Shown one piece after another: positions 6,086 to 11,856 of a stretch of DNA of 11,856 nt (position 1 is its first letter; every line of letters begins with the position of its first letter). This DNA is from JBEKEX01 sp050013615 (lineage in GTDB: Bacteria > Chloroflexota > Anaerolineae > Anaerolineales > Anaerolineaceae), in assembly GCA_050013615.1 (NCBI GenBank), contig JBEKEX010000064.1, positions 1 to 11,856 of the forward strand, written 5' to 3'. The position numbers and the translations under genes were made by a program. The notes under the pieces were generated by a model. It had not been told where the DNA came from, did not search any database, and saw only the letters and a list, made by a program, of their open reading frames with translations.

Positions 6086-6523
6086 ATGACTAATCATCGC
6101 AAGCAGATCCCTCCGCCGCTCAGCCCCGTGTGGTCCATTTGGGTACCGCTGGGCGTGGTATTGGCAGTCCTATTAGGCTTTATGATCCTGACTGTCTTGG
6201 GCGGAACAGCTCACAGCCCGCAGGTCTCCCAATGGTCTGCCATTTCGATCATCTTCTTGATCTTGCCCATGCTAGTTGTGGGATTGGTCGTCCTGATTTT
6301 TTTACTCGCGATCGTCTATGGGATTAATTTGCTGCAAAAGAATGCGCCTGGGTGGTTGCAGACCGTTCAGGCCTTCGTGCAGGTGGCGCGCTTCAAAATC
6401 GAAGGGGCTGCCGATTCGGTCGTCAGACCCTTCCTCGCTGCTTCGAGCTTGTGGTCGAAGATAAAATTTACGGTTGATAGGCTCAAGAAGGATGCTGAGC
6501 AGCACATCAATCATCCGCAATGA
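6086..6523 (+). CDS. Small two-helix membrane protein, function unknown
   Basis: 145 residues. The N-terminus is short and polar with a Pro-rich run (PPPLSP). Two long hydrophobic segments follow, about 16-39 and 52-80, joined by a short loop, so both ends should face the same side of the membrane. The C-terminal 65 residues are amphipathic and mixed-charge (lysines at 104, 125, 127, 134 and 135), probably a cytoplasmic tail. There are no catalytic motifs, and I cannot assign a family. The start at 6086 is supported by the -10 element directly upstream and by the lack of any better ATG. It is followed 76 bases later by another small membrane protein gene with its own promoter. Both lie between an adenylate ligase and a sugar kinase, neither of which suggests a role. 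Confidence 0.75.
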   Translation: MTNHRKQIPPPLSPVWSIWVPLGVVLAVLLGFMILTVLGGTAHSPQVSQWSAISIIFLILPMLVVGLVVLIFLLAIVYGINLLQKNAPGWLQTVQAFVQVARFKIEGAADSVVRPFLAASSLWSKIKFTVDRLKKDAEQHINHPQ

Positions 6524-6536
6524 TTCGTTACGAAAA

Positions 6537-6564
6537 TTTGCGCTTCAAACCAAAGGTGTATAAT
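6537..6564 (+). promoter_or_regulatory. promoter for the 65-residue membrane protein gene
   Basis: A perfect TATAAT (6559-6564) lies about 35 bases before the ATG at 6600, with a weak -35 candidate TTTGCG (6537-6542) 16 bases upstream. A run of A/T follows. This is one of the clearer -10 boxes in the window. Confidence 0.55.
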
Positions 6565-6599
6565 TGAATTGCATCCTTTTAAAGGAATGAAGAGGGCTT

Positions 6600-6797
6600 A
6601 TGGAAGCGTGGAAAACGAGGACGATGGTGATCGGGGCAGTGATTGGCGGCTTGGCGGGGCTGGCTGCGGCTTACCTGCTCGTTCAGCAATCGACAAAAGA
6701 AGATAAAGCACACCTCTCCGCAGGACAAGGCGTGCAAGTCGGGTTAGGAGTGTTAGGTGTCCTGCGTCTCATCTCTGAGATCGGCAAAAGCAAATAA
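6600..6797 (+). CDS. Small single-helix membrane protein with glycine zipper
   Basis: 65 residues. After a short basic start (KTR) comes one hydrophobic helix, about 9-28, with small residues at four-residue spacing (G12, G16, G20). That GxxxGxxxG pattern favours helix packing or oligomers in the membrane. A charged linker (STKEDK, 31-36) leads into a second Gly/Leu/Val-rich stretch (44-58) with glycines at 44, 48, 50 and 53, which could be a second short helix. AGAGGG (6591-6596) lies 3 bases before the ATG, tight but usable, and AAAGGA sits slightly further up. The gene has its own TATAAT promoter and ends before a strong terminator, so it is probably a single-gene unit. No function can be assigned. 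Confidence 0.75.
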   Translation: MEAWKTRTMVIGAVIGGLAGLAAAYLLVQQSTKEDKAHLSAGQGVQVGLGVLGVLRLISEIGKSK

Positions 6798-6818
6798 AGT
6801 TTAAGAAGGAGAAATCCC

Positions 6819-6844
6819 ATCTGCCCTTCCGGGCAGATTTTTTT
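6819..6844 (+). terminator. rho-independent terminator after the 65-residue membrane protein gene
   Basis: ATCTGCCC (6819-6826) and GGGCAGAT (6831-6838) form a perfect 8-bp stem with a TTCC loop, followed by seven T residues (6838-6844). It lies 21 bases after the stop of the small gene and only 12 bases before the ATG of the PfkB gene. Confidence 0.9.
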
Positions 6845-6856
6845 GTCACGCTCTTT

Positions 6857-7885
6857 ATGCCAAACGAAAAACATGATGTCCCCTACTTGAAATATGTCCT
6901 TGCCGGCAAGTTGAGCCGTGATTTTATCCTACCGCTGAGCGGCAGGCCTTCCCTCGATATCCCCGGCGGCGAGTTGTTCTATGCTGCTTCGGCTTTGAAC
7001 TTATGGGACTCTGCTGCAGGACTGATCGCCCGCATCGACCCGGGTTACCCACAAGAATGGCTGGAGAAACTCGAAGCAAGGGGCTTCGATGCCTGCGGCA
7101 TTAAAAGGGTCGCTGAATTGACCGACATGCGGGCGTTCTTTGCCTACCCGGATGAGGACACATGCGACCATAATCGCCCGATCGCCCATTTCGCAGCGCG
7201 CGGCCTGGAATTCCCGAAAGCCCTTTTGGGATATTCCGACCCCTCATCTCATCAGGACAGCCGCACCATGACCTCCCCAGACACCCTCCGCTTCACCGAT
7301 ATTCCCCAAGGCTATCTGGATGCATCTGCGGCTCATCTTTGCCCGCTGGATTATTTGAGTCACATCCTATTGACCGCCACCCTGCGCCAGGGGAACATTT
7401 CCACCATCACCCTCGACCCTTCAGCCGGGTATATGCTCCCTGCCTTTTGGGATAATATCCCCGCCTTGGTCAAGAACCTGACCGCTTTCATTACCAATGA
7501 ATCCAAGTTGCGCAGCCTGTTCACCCAACGCAGCACCGACCTGTGGGATATGGCTGCTGCCATCGGAAGTTATGGTTGTGAATTGGTGGTGGTCAAGCGC
7601 GGCAAGCAGGGTCAACTCCTATACGACAGTGTATCCAAGAACCGCTGGCAAATCCCCGCCTACCCCGCCCATGTGATCGATCCGACCGGCGCGGGCGACG
7701 CCTTCTGCGGCGGCTTTTTAGCCGGTTATCGGGCCGCTTACGAACCTCTGGAGGCCGTCGTGCGTGGGAACATTGCCGCATCCCTGGCCGTGGAATGCAG
7801 CGGGCCATTTGCCATGCATGATACATTCCCCGGCTTGGCGGATGCTCGCCTGGACGCTCTGCGGTCCATGGTGCGAAAAATATAA
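6857..7885 (+). CDS. PfkB/ribokinase-family carbohydrate kinase
   Basis: 342 residues, usual for the family. Transfers phosphate from ATP to a sugar or nucleoside hydroxyl in the cytosol. The second PfkB signature is clear at the C-terminal end: DPTGAGDAFCGGF (275-287), where D281 is the catalytic base and GAG forms the anion hole. The N-terminal substrate-side signature is partly kept as PGGELFYAASAL (36-47), close to the usual PGG-x-x-N-x-A-x-x-L, with Leu-Phe in place of the usual Asn region. A TLDPSAGYM stretch (185-193) and TNES (213-216) occupy the positions of family motifs in the ATP half. The ATG at 6857 has no Shine-Dalgarno, sits 12 bases after a strong terminator and has no obvious promoter. 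TTG at 6887 is an alternative but no better supported. The substrate is unknown. Confidence 0.85.
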   Translation: MPNEKHDVPYLKYVLAGKLSRDFILPLSGRPSLDIPGGELFYAASALNLWDSAAGLIARIDPGYPQEWLEKLEARGFDACGIKRVAELTDMRAFFAYPDEDTCDHNRPIAHFAARGLEFPKALLGYSDPSSHQDSRTMTSPDTLRFTDIPQGYLDASAAHLCPLDYLSHILLTATLRQGNISTITLDPSAGYMLPAFWDNIPALVKNLTAFITNESKLRSLFTQRSTDLWDMAAAIGSYGCELVVVKRGKQGQLLYDSVSKNRWQIPAYPAHVIDPTGAGDAFCGGFLAGYRAAYEPLEAVVRGNIAASLAVECSGPFAMHDTFPGLADARLDALRSMVRKI

Positions 7886-7933
7886 GGTTTCATCAATCGA
7901 CCTAGGCACGGGGGAAACTCCAATTTTTCAGTG

Positions 7934-7939
7934 TAAAAT
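7934..7939 (+). promoter_or_regulatory. -10 element (TAAAAT) for the PAP2 gene
   Basis: TAAAAT preceded by TG lies 39 bases before the ATG at 7979, in the 93-base gap after the kinase gene. No matching -35 is evident. Position and composition fit a promoter, but it is a short match. Confidence 0.4.
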
Positions 7940-7978
7940 GATAGCAATACTTGTCAACTCATTCCACTGGAGGGACCC

Positions 7979-8974
7979 ATGGTCTCATTATGGTCCATCG
8001 AAATACCCGTGATACTTTTTCTGCAGAGCCTGGGCAATTGGCTGACCCTGCCAATGAAAGTGCTCACGTTTTTAGGAACCGAAGAGTTTTTCTTCGTTTT
8101 CATGCCTTTTCTCTTCTGGTGTGTGGATACCGCCCTGGGAGCCCGCGTAGGTATGATCCTGATATTCGGCAGCGGGTTGAACTCATCGCTCAAACTGCTT
8201 TTCCATGGCGCCCGCCCCTACTGGTTCGATACACGCGTCAAAGCGTTCAGCACCGAGACCAGCTTCGGCTTCCCCTCTGGACATGCCCAAACGGCAGCAT
8301 CCGTGTGGGGCCGTCTGGCGGCGGATATACAGCGTCAATGGGTTACCATCGTTTCTGTTATTTTAATCTTTCTCATCGGTCTGTCGCGCATCTATCTGGG
8401 CGTGCATTTTACCAGTGACGTGGTCGGCGGCTGGCTGTTCGGCCTCATCGTGCTGTCACTGTTCATCTGGCTGGAAAAGCCCTGTGTGAGCTGGTGGCAA
8501 AAGCAAAATTTCCCCACCCAAATCGTGCTCTCCATCGTTTCCTCCCTGGTCATTATCGCCATTGGGTGGCTCTCCTCGTTGGCGGTCTCGAACTGGACTT
8601 TGCCTTCAGCCTGGCTCGCCAACATTCGCGTCGCTGCGCCTGGCAGCACGATCAACCCCATTACGCTCGATGACTTCTTTACCACCGGGGGCGTCTGGCT
8701 GGGTCTATTGTTGGGGATCACCTGCCTTTTCAGGGTGGGCGGTATGCGGCCCGACGAAAATTACGCCAAGCGCTTTGCGACTTATTTGATCGGTTTGCTG
8801 GGCGTGCTGGTGCTCTGGGAGGGACTGGGCGTCATTTTTCCGAGCGGCGCCACACTATTGGGCTACAGCCTGCGCTTCATCCGTTACGGTCTGGTGGGAT
8901 TTTGGATTGCCTACCTGGCTCCCGTACTTTTCATCCGTTTGAAATTGGCGCAGCATGCCATTGGACGGGCATAA
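7979..8974 (+). CDS. PAP2-family membrane phosphatase
   Basis: 331 residues. The three-part PAP2 active site is complete: K72-x6-R79-P80, the PSGH tetrad at 99-102 (H102 is the proton donor), and S136-R137-x5-H143-x3-D147, where H143 is the nucleophile. Such enzymes remove phosphate from lipid carriers or lipids such as undecaprenyl pyrophosphate or phosphatidic acid at the membrane surface. Hydrophobic segments flank and interleave with the motifs (about 36-50, 55-72, 122-140, 148-165), and a further set fills the C-terminal half (about 177-200, 228-246, 266-286, 298-325). That makes it longer than minimal PAP2 proteins of about 200 residues. GGAGGG (7969-7974) lies 4 bases before the ATG. 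The gene seems to be its own unit, and its envelope role fits the small membrane proteins nearby. The exact substrate is not predictable. Confidence 0.92.
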   Translation: MVSLWSIEIPVILFLQSLGNWLTLPMKVLTFLGTEEFFFVFMPFLFWCVDTALGARVGMILIFGSGLNSSLKLLFHGARPYWFDTRVKAFSTETSFGFPSGHAQTAASVWGRLAADIQRQWVTIVSVILIFLIGLSRIYLGVHFTSDVVGGWLFGLIVLSLFIWLEKPCVSWWQKQNFPTQIVLSIVSSLVIIAIGWLSSLAVSNWTLPSAWLANIRVAAPGSTINPITLDDFFTTGGVWLGLLLGITCLFRVGGMRPDENYAKRFATYLIGLLGVLVLWEGLGVIFPSGATLLGYSLRFIRYGLVGFWIAYLAPVLFIRLKLAQHAIGRA

Positions 8975-9007
8975 CCGTCATCACTATCCACCCGGCCCAA
9001 TTTCATC

Positions 9008-9013
9008 TATAAT
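9008..9013 (+). promoter_or_regulatory. -10 element (TATAAT) for the YtxH-like gene
   Basis: A perfect TATAAT lies 27 bases before the ATG at 9041. The best -35 position holds only a weak match (TATCCA, 8985-8990, spacer 17). Confidence 0.5.
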
Positions 9014-9040
9014 CATGATGTCGATTGGAAGGAGGTCAAG

Positions 9041-9253
9041 ATGAAAAGGTGTTTTAGCTTTTTGCTAGGCGCAATCGTTGGCGGCATGATTGGCAGTACG
9101 CTGGTACTTTTATTGGCGCCCACCAAGGGTAAAGAATTACGCGCCCACATCCAAGATTACATCGATAATCTGACTACCGAAGCCCAAATTGCGGCTGCCC
9201 AACGCCGCACCGAGTTGGAAAACGAGCTGGCCAGATTGCGAAAGCAGCCCTGA
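9041..9253 (+). CDS. YtxH-like small membrane protein
   Basis: 70 residues. One N-terminal hydrophobic helix (about 5-26) with glycine-rich packing residues (G10, G14, G15, G18), then LLAPTKGKELRAHI (23-36). This matches the YtxH/Gvp-type pattern in which a membrane anchor is followed by an APxxGxExR-like motif. The rest (about 31-67) is a charged helix with heptad-like Leu/Ala spacing, probably a coiled coil in the cytoplasm. YtxH-like proteins in other bacteria are linked to general stress, but their molecular role is unclear. A strong ribosome site AAGGAGGT (9029-9036) lies 4 bases before the ATG, the best in the window, so high expression is likely. It has its own promoter and its own terminator. 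Confidence 0.82.
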   Translation: MKRCFSFLLGAIVGGMIGSTLVLLLAPTKGKELRAHIQDYIDNLTTEAQIAAAQRRTELENELARLRKQP

Positions 9254-9270
9254 TCAATCATTATTCTACG

Positions 9271-9300
9271 AAAACAGCAGGCTTGCAGGCCTGCTGTTTT
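9271..9300. terminator. bidirectional rho-independent terminator
   Basis: AAAACAGCAGGC (9271-9282) and GCCTGCTGTTTT (9289-9300) form a perfect 12-bp stem with a 6-base loop. The stem has A4 on one side and T4 on the other, so either strand yields a hairpin followed by U residues. It sits between the convergent stops at 9253 (+) and 9305 (-) and can serve both genes. Confidence 0.9.
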
Positions 9301-9304
9301 TATA

Positions 9305-11353
9305 TTAAGGCGTCAGGCTATAACGGTATTGGGCTGGCAGCCGCGTGAAGCGTGTTGTCCCGCTGACCACCAGCGTGATCTGGTCGCTCCCATTCCCAAA
9401 ATCGATGGGCAGGCTAAACTGCTGGTTCGCATCCAGGTTTAGGTAATCGACCGAGGTACCCTGGGCACTCCTCCGGATCAGGCTTACCTGGTACGTTTGT
9501 GGCAGTTCGTTTTGAATGCGTACAAAGCCATTCCCCACCCAGCCGCCGTCATCCTTCTCAAAATCCGTGGCATAGCCGATAGCCGGGATGGACACATCGT
9601 CGAGCAGGAACCCGTTGCCGGTAACTGCCGCATCGGTCACATAATCGAACTGAAGATCGACAGTTTTGCCGGCAAATCGCGACAGATCCACCTTCTCTTG
9701 CACCCACGCGCCGCTCTGACTGTTGTACCCACAGCCAAAGTTCTCGCCTGACACATTTTGGATCGTGCATTTCGGCGTATGGATGATCTGCCAATGCTTG
9801 CCATCTTCCGAGGCAGAAAGGTAAACATAGTCGTAATTAGTTTCGAGGTCGTACCAGACCCAATACGTCATCGTGATCGGCCCGCTGACGTTGGTAAAAT
9901 CGAACTGGTGGCTCAACATCATGTCGGAATTGTCGCCCGAATTGGACCAAAAATCATAAATCCCTGAATGCGGGTCGGCCGGGGTCACTCTCACGTCATT
10001 CAGGCCGCTGAAATTTAGCGTAAATTTGCCTTTGCAGTCCAGGCGGATATATTCCACCCCATATTGCACCACGCTCCGGCTTTGCTCGTCCATCGAGCAT
10101 CCGGTTTTTTCTGTATATTGCGCTTTTTGTGCCAATGATAAGTTCGAATAATTGAACCTGCCATCTCCCACCCCTGAATCCTGCAAATAATTCGTGATCG
10201 TCCAATCCCTGAACACATCCTCGGTCGTGACCGGCTGGTGACTTTGTGGGTCGCGGATGTCGAATTCACGCAGTGCTTCATCAAAGGCAGCAAGCCCGCT
10301 ATTTGGCCCGTCTGCCATCGCCCGGGTGGCATCTTTTCCAAACCGGTCGAAGAAGTAGGTCACAAACAGGAATGAGGCACCATAATGGTTGTTGCTATCA
10401 CCGGTATCCGACCAGTCATCGAGCTGCAAATCCGTATTCCGTAAATAATCGATATCGGCACTGCCATAATCATAATGGTTCAACAAGATCGCGAAATCGG
10501 CGAGCCCTTCAGCCAACCACTCATCTTCATTGCGCACAAGGTTCCCTTCGATCATGTGCTGGAACTCGTGTGCCACAACGCCATACGTAAAGGGATCGTC
10601 CAAGGGGTTGCCATCGGCATTGACCACCAACGTTTCATGTTCGTTGGAATAAGGATCGATTTGGCTTGGAACGGAATCCTCGGCGGGATAATATCCAGCC
10701 ACCGTCGAACCGACACCACCTACATATAAAATGAAGATATGGGGATCGTTGTCCACGCCCGGCGTCCATTCACTGCCGAAGAACTCCCGGTCCGTAGGAT
10801 AGATTTGGTCTTCGAAGGCGTTGGCTATCTGCTGCAGTGCTTTGGAGTCATAGCTGACACCTTTCTGCACCCACCAATAAGCATGAGGCGTCGTGTAATG
10901 CAGAACCATCCGCACTTGAAAATACTCGCTCGTGTCGTTATCGAAGGCCCAAAATGATTTCTCCTGGCCAAGTTGATAGGTTTCCGGGGGTGCCGTCCGG
11001 GCAGCCGGGACAATCGCCTTGCCCTCCAAACGGTTTGCCAGGTTCATCGGGTCAGCTACCGGCAAAATGGCATCGGTCAGGGTTGTAGCTGTCTCTTGTG
11101 CACCGTTATCCTCGGATTTCACCGACGGCGTGGTGGTCAGCTTCGCAAACGCCGATTCCCCCAGCAAAGTGGGCTGGTCTGACAAAGCAACGGTCTGGGT
11201 TGCAAAACCATTGGCTGCCAGGGTCGCCAGCGCCGTCTCAGAAAAATGCAGCGCCCACGCTGCGCCGGCAAAAACGGAAGCGCCTCCGCCGAGGCAGCCA
11301 AGCACCACGATAACGATGAGGACAGTCACAAAAGTGCGTTCGGTTTTGTCCAT
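9305..11353 (-). CDS. Exported/membrane-anchored zinc metalloprotease (gluzincin, HExxH + E), C-terminal beta-rich domain
   Basis: 682 residues from ATG 11353. A hydrophobic segment (about 8-35) after a short KTER start is a signal anchor or signal peptide, so the bulk lies outside the cytoplasm. A low-complexity linker (about 50-125) precedes the catalytic domain. The zinc site is HEFQH (262-266), with E263 as catalytic base and the third ligand probably E282 in WLAEGLAD (279-286). HEFQHMI plus a downstream WL-x-EGLAE-like motif is closest, from memory, to hyicolysin-type (M30) peptidases; M6 immune-inhibitor-A-like enzymes are an alternative. The last 270 or so residues are beta-rich with aromatic and Gly/Asp-rich stretches, probably an MAM- or jelly-roll-like domain. 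Start chosen at 11353 because AAGG lies just upstream and 10 bases separate it from the previous stop; TTG 11386 would add 11 residues and overlap that gene. Confidence 0.85.
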   Translation of the reverse strand: MDKTERTFVTVLIVIVVLGCLGGGASVFAGAAWALHFSETALATLAANGFATQTVALSDQPTLLGESAFAKLTTTPSVKSEDNGAQETATTLTDAILPVADPMNLANRLEGKAIVPAARTAPPETYQLGQEKSFWAFDNDTSEYFQVRMVLHYTTPHAYWWVQKGVSYDSKALQQIANAFEDQIYPTDREFFGSEWTPGVDNDPHIFILYVGGVGSTVAGYYPAEDSVPSQIDPYSNEHETLVVNADGNPLDDPFTYGVVAHEFQHMIEGNLVRNEDEWLAEGLADFAILLNHYDYGSADIDYLRNTDLQLDDWSDTGDSNNHYGASFLFVTYFFDRFGKDATRAMADGPNSGLAAFDEALREFDIRDPQSHQPVTTEDVFRDWTITNYLQDSGVGDGRFNYSNLSLAQKAQYTEKTGCSMDEQSRSVVQYGVEYIRLDCKGKFTLNFSGLNDVRVTPADPHSGIYDFWSNSGDNSDMMLSHQFDFTNVSGPITMTYWVWYDLETNYDYVYLSASEDGKHWQIIHTPKCTIQNVSGENFGCGYNSQSGAWVQEKVDLSRFAGKTVDLQFDYVTDAAVTGNGFLLDDVSIPAIGYATDFEKDDGGWVGNGFVRIQNELPQTYQVSLIRRSAQGTSVDYLNLDANQQFSLPIDFGNGSDQITLVVSGTTRFTRLPAQYRYSLTP

Positions 11354-11363
11354 GACTACCTTG

Positions 11364-11856
11364 CTATTTCGATTGGACTGTTTCAAGTTCTTTTTTTTCG
11401 CCCAGGTTAAAAGCAGCGCTTAAAATACCTGTCGAGACCCACAAGTAGGGCATGGCAAAAGAATCGATGCTGAACCCCTCGATTGTCAGCCCGATGATCA
11501 CCATGATGCCCGCCATTCCCACGGTTTTTAACAACCGCGAGGTGTGCTGGTTGAGCTTTATGCCGGATAGAACGAGGACGTACAGCCATGCCAGGAAAAA
11601 TGCAAACCCAATGATCCCCGTCTCGGCCAGCAGCCGGAACCACAGGCTCTTCGTGTTCAACAATCCCGATGTGCGGTAGAGCAAATTGCGCACTTCCGCC
11701 AACGACCAGCCATACGGCGTAATATTTTGCGGGAAAAAGTAGCCCGCATTCCCCAGGCCCACCCCTAACCAGGGATGAGAATTGAATACACCCCAGCTTG
11801 CCAGCCAATAGATCACGCGTTCGCCAAAATCCAGCGAGTTAGCATAGCGTAGGATG
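11364..11856 (-). CDS. O-antigen ligase/polymerase-like (Wzy_C) membrane protein, C-terminal part
   Basis: The frame is open to the right edge, giving 163 visible residues; the N-terminal part lies outside the window. The stretch after residue 14 (YWLASWGVFNSHPWLGVGLG) carries the HP-x-x-GVGLGN motif of the large periplasmic loop of Wzy_C proteins. It is followed by LLAETGIIGFAFF, the helix start that normally comes after that loop, then a further helix (MAGIMVIIGLTIEG) and a last hydrophobic segment (YLWVSTGILSAAF). These proteins join or polymerise undecaprenyl-linked glycans at the outer face of the membrane. An internal GTG at 11816 is a poor start because the family motif begins upstream of it. 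The protease gene begins 10 bases after the TAG at 11364-11366, so both are probably in one transcript. The glycan substrate is unknown. Confidence 0.82.
   Translation of the reverse strand, partial: ILRYANSLDFGERVIYWLASWGVFNSHPWLGVGLGNAGYFFPQNITPYGWSLAEVRNLLYRTSGLLNTKSLWFRLLAETGIIGFAFFLAWLYVLVLSGIKLNQHTSRLLKTVGMAGIMVIIGLTIEGFSIDSFAMPYLWVSTGILSAAFNLGEKKELETVQSK

Larger units (their letters stand above)
5957..6097 (-). other. 46-codon antisense reading frame, possible gene remnant
   Basis: The 172-base gap between the ligase and the next membrane gene holds a minus-strand frame from ATG 6097-6095 to TAA 5959-5957. It encodes 46 residues with a hydrophobic middle (GQPVLIGLVG, then TTVILPGM) and a polar end (SGDDIREHLPG). 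It looks more protein-like than random sequence, but I do not recognise it. A GGAGG lies about 12 bases before the ATG, further than ideal, and its start overlaps the start of the convergently read 6086 gene. It may be an eroded fragment of a longer gene. Just left of its stop, on the + strand, is a motif (AGAGTCCTGACCCCATT, 5943-5959) that resembles sequence I associate with REP-type transposase footprints; that likeness is from memory and weak. Confidence 0.25.

Noticed and set aside
1..11856. CRISPR array, tRNA, rRNA or complete insertion sequence
   Set aside because: No regularly spaced direct repeats, no tRNA cloverleaf with CCA-type features, no rRNA signature and no transposase were seen. 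The folding repeat at 2753-2863 is not a tRNA: it lacks the T-loop and anticodon features.

Overview
The window reads as a metagenomic fragment that joins two different neighbourhoods. Bases 1 to about 770 carry a chaperone locus on the + strand: the last codons of dnaK, a complete Hsp20 small heat-shock gene, and the start of a second Hsp20 gene that is cut off. From about 770 to the end the gene content and promoter style suggest a Chloroflexota (Anaerolineae-like) bacterium. That assignment comes from remembered gene content, not from a search. The switch happens where two convergent genes, hsp20 copy 2 (+) and ecfT (-), both lose their C-terminal parts. A chimeric assembly or a rearrangement breakpoint is therefore the simplest reading, and the two parts should not be assumed to come from one genome.

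Layout. 2-82: dnaK 3' end. 150-596: hsp20. 664 to about 770: truncated second hsp20. About 771-855 (-): N-terminal stub of ecfT, whose ATG overlaps the stop of the upstream gene. 852-2594 (-): a 580-residue EcfA protein with two ATPase domains fused in one chain. 2595-2858: AT-rich divergent intergenic region ending in a palindromic, cloverleaf-like repeat (2753-2863) whose right tip overlaps the first possible start codon of the next gene. 2880 (or 2859)-4088: threonine-synthase-like PLP enzyme. 4225-4542 and 4567-5913: a stand-alone acyl carrier protein and a stand-alone adenylate-forming ligase. 6086-6523 and 6600-6797: two small membrane proteins, closed by a strong terminator. 6857-7885: PfkB-family sugar kinase. 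7979-8974: PAP2 membrane phosphatase. 9041-9253: YtxH-like small membrane protein, followed by a symmetrical hairpin that can end transcription from both sides. 9305-11353 (-): exported or anchored zinc metalloprotease with a C-terminal beta-rich region. 11364 to the window end (-): C-terminal part of an O-antigen ligase/polymerase-like membrane protein, apparently co-transcribed with the protease.

How the genes may work together. EcfAA and EcfT are the energising module of a group-II ECF vitamin or metal importer, and no substrate-binding S protein is visible. The ACP and ligase form a plausible two-part activation and carrier system that would need an acyltransferase encoded elsewhere. The right side (PAP2 phosphatase, small membrane proteins, Wzy_C-type protein, secreted protease) has a cell-envelope flavour. 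I see no CRISPR array, rRNA, tRNA, complete insertion sequence, or convincing novel defence or biosynthetic system. The points most worth following are the junction near 770, the repeat at the thrC start, the orphan ACP/ligase pair, and short-leader promoters on genes that lack ribosome binding sites.
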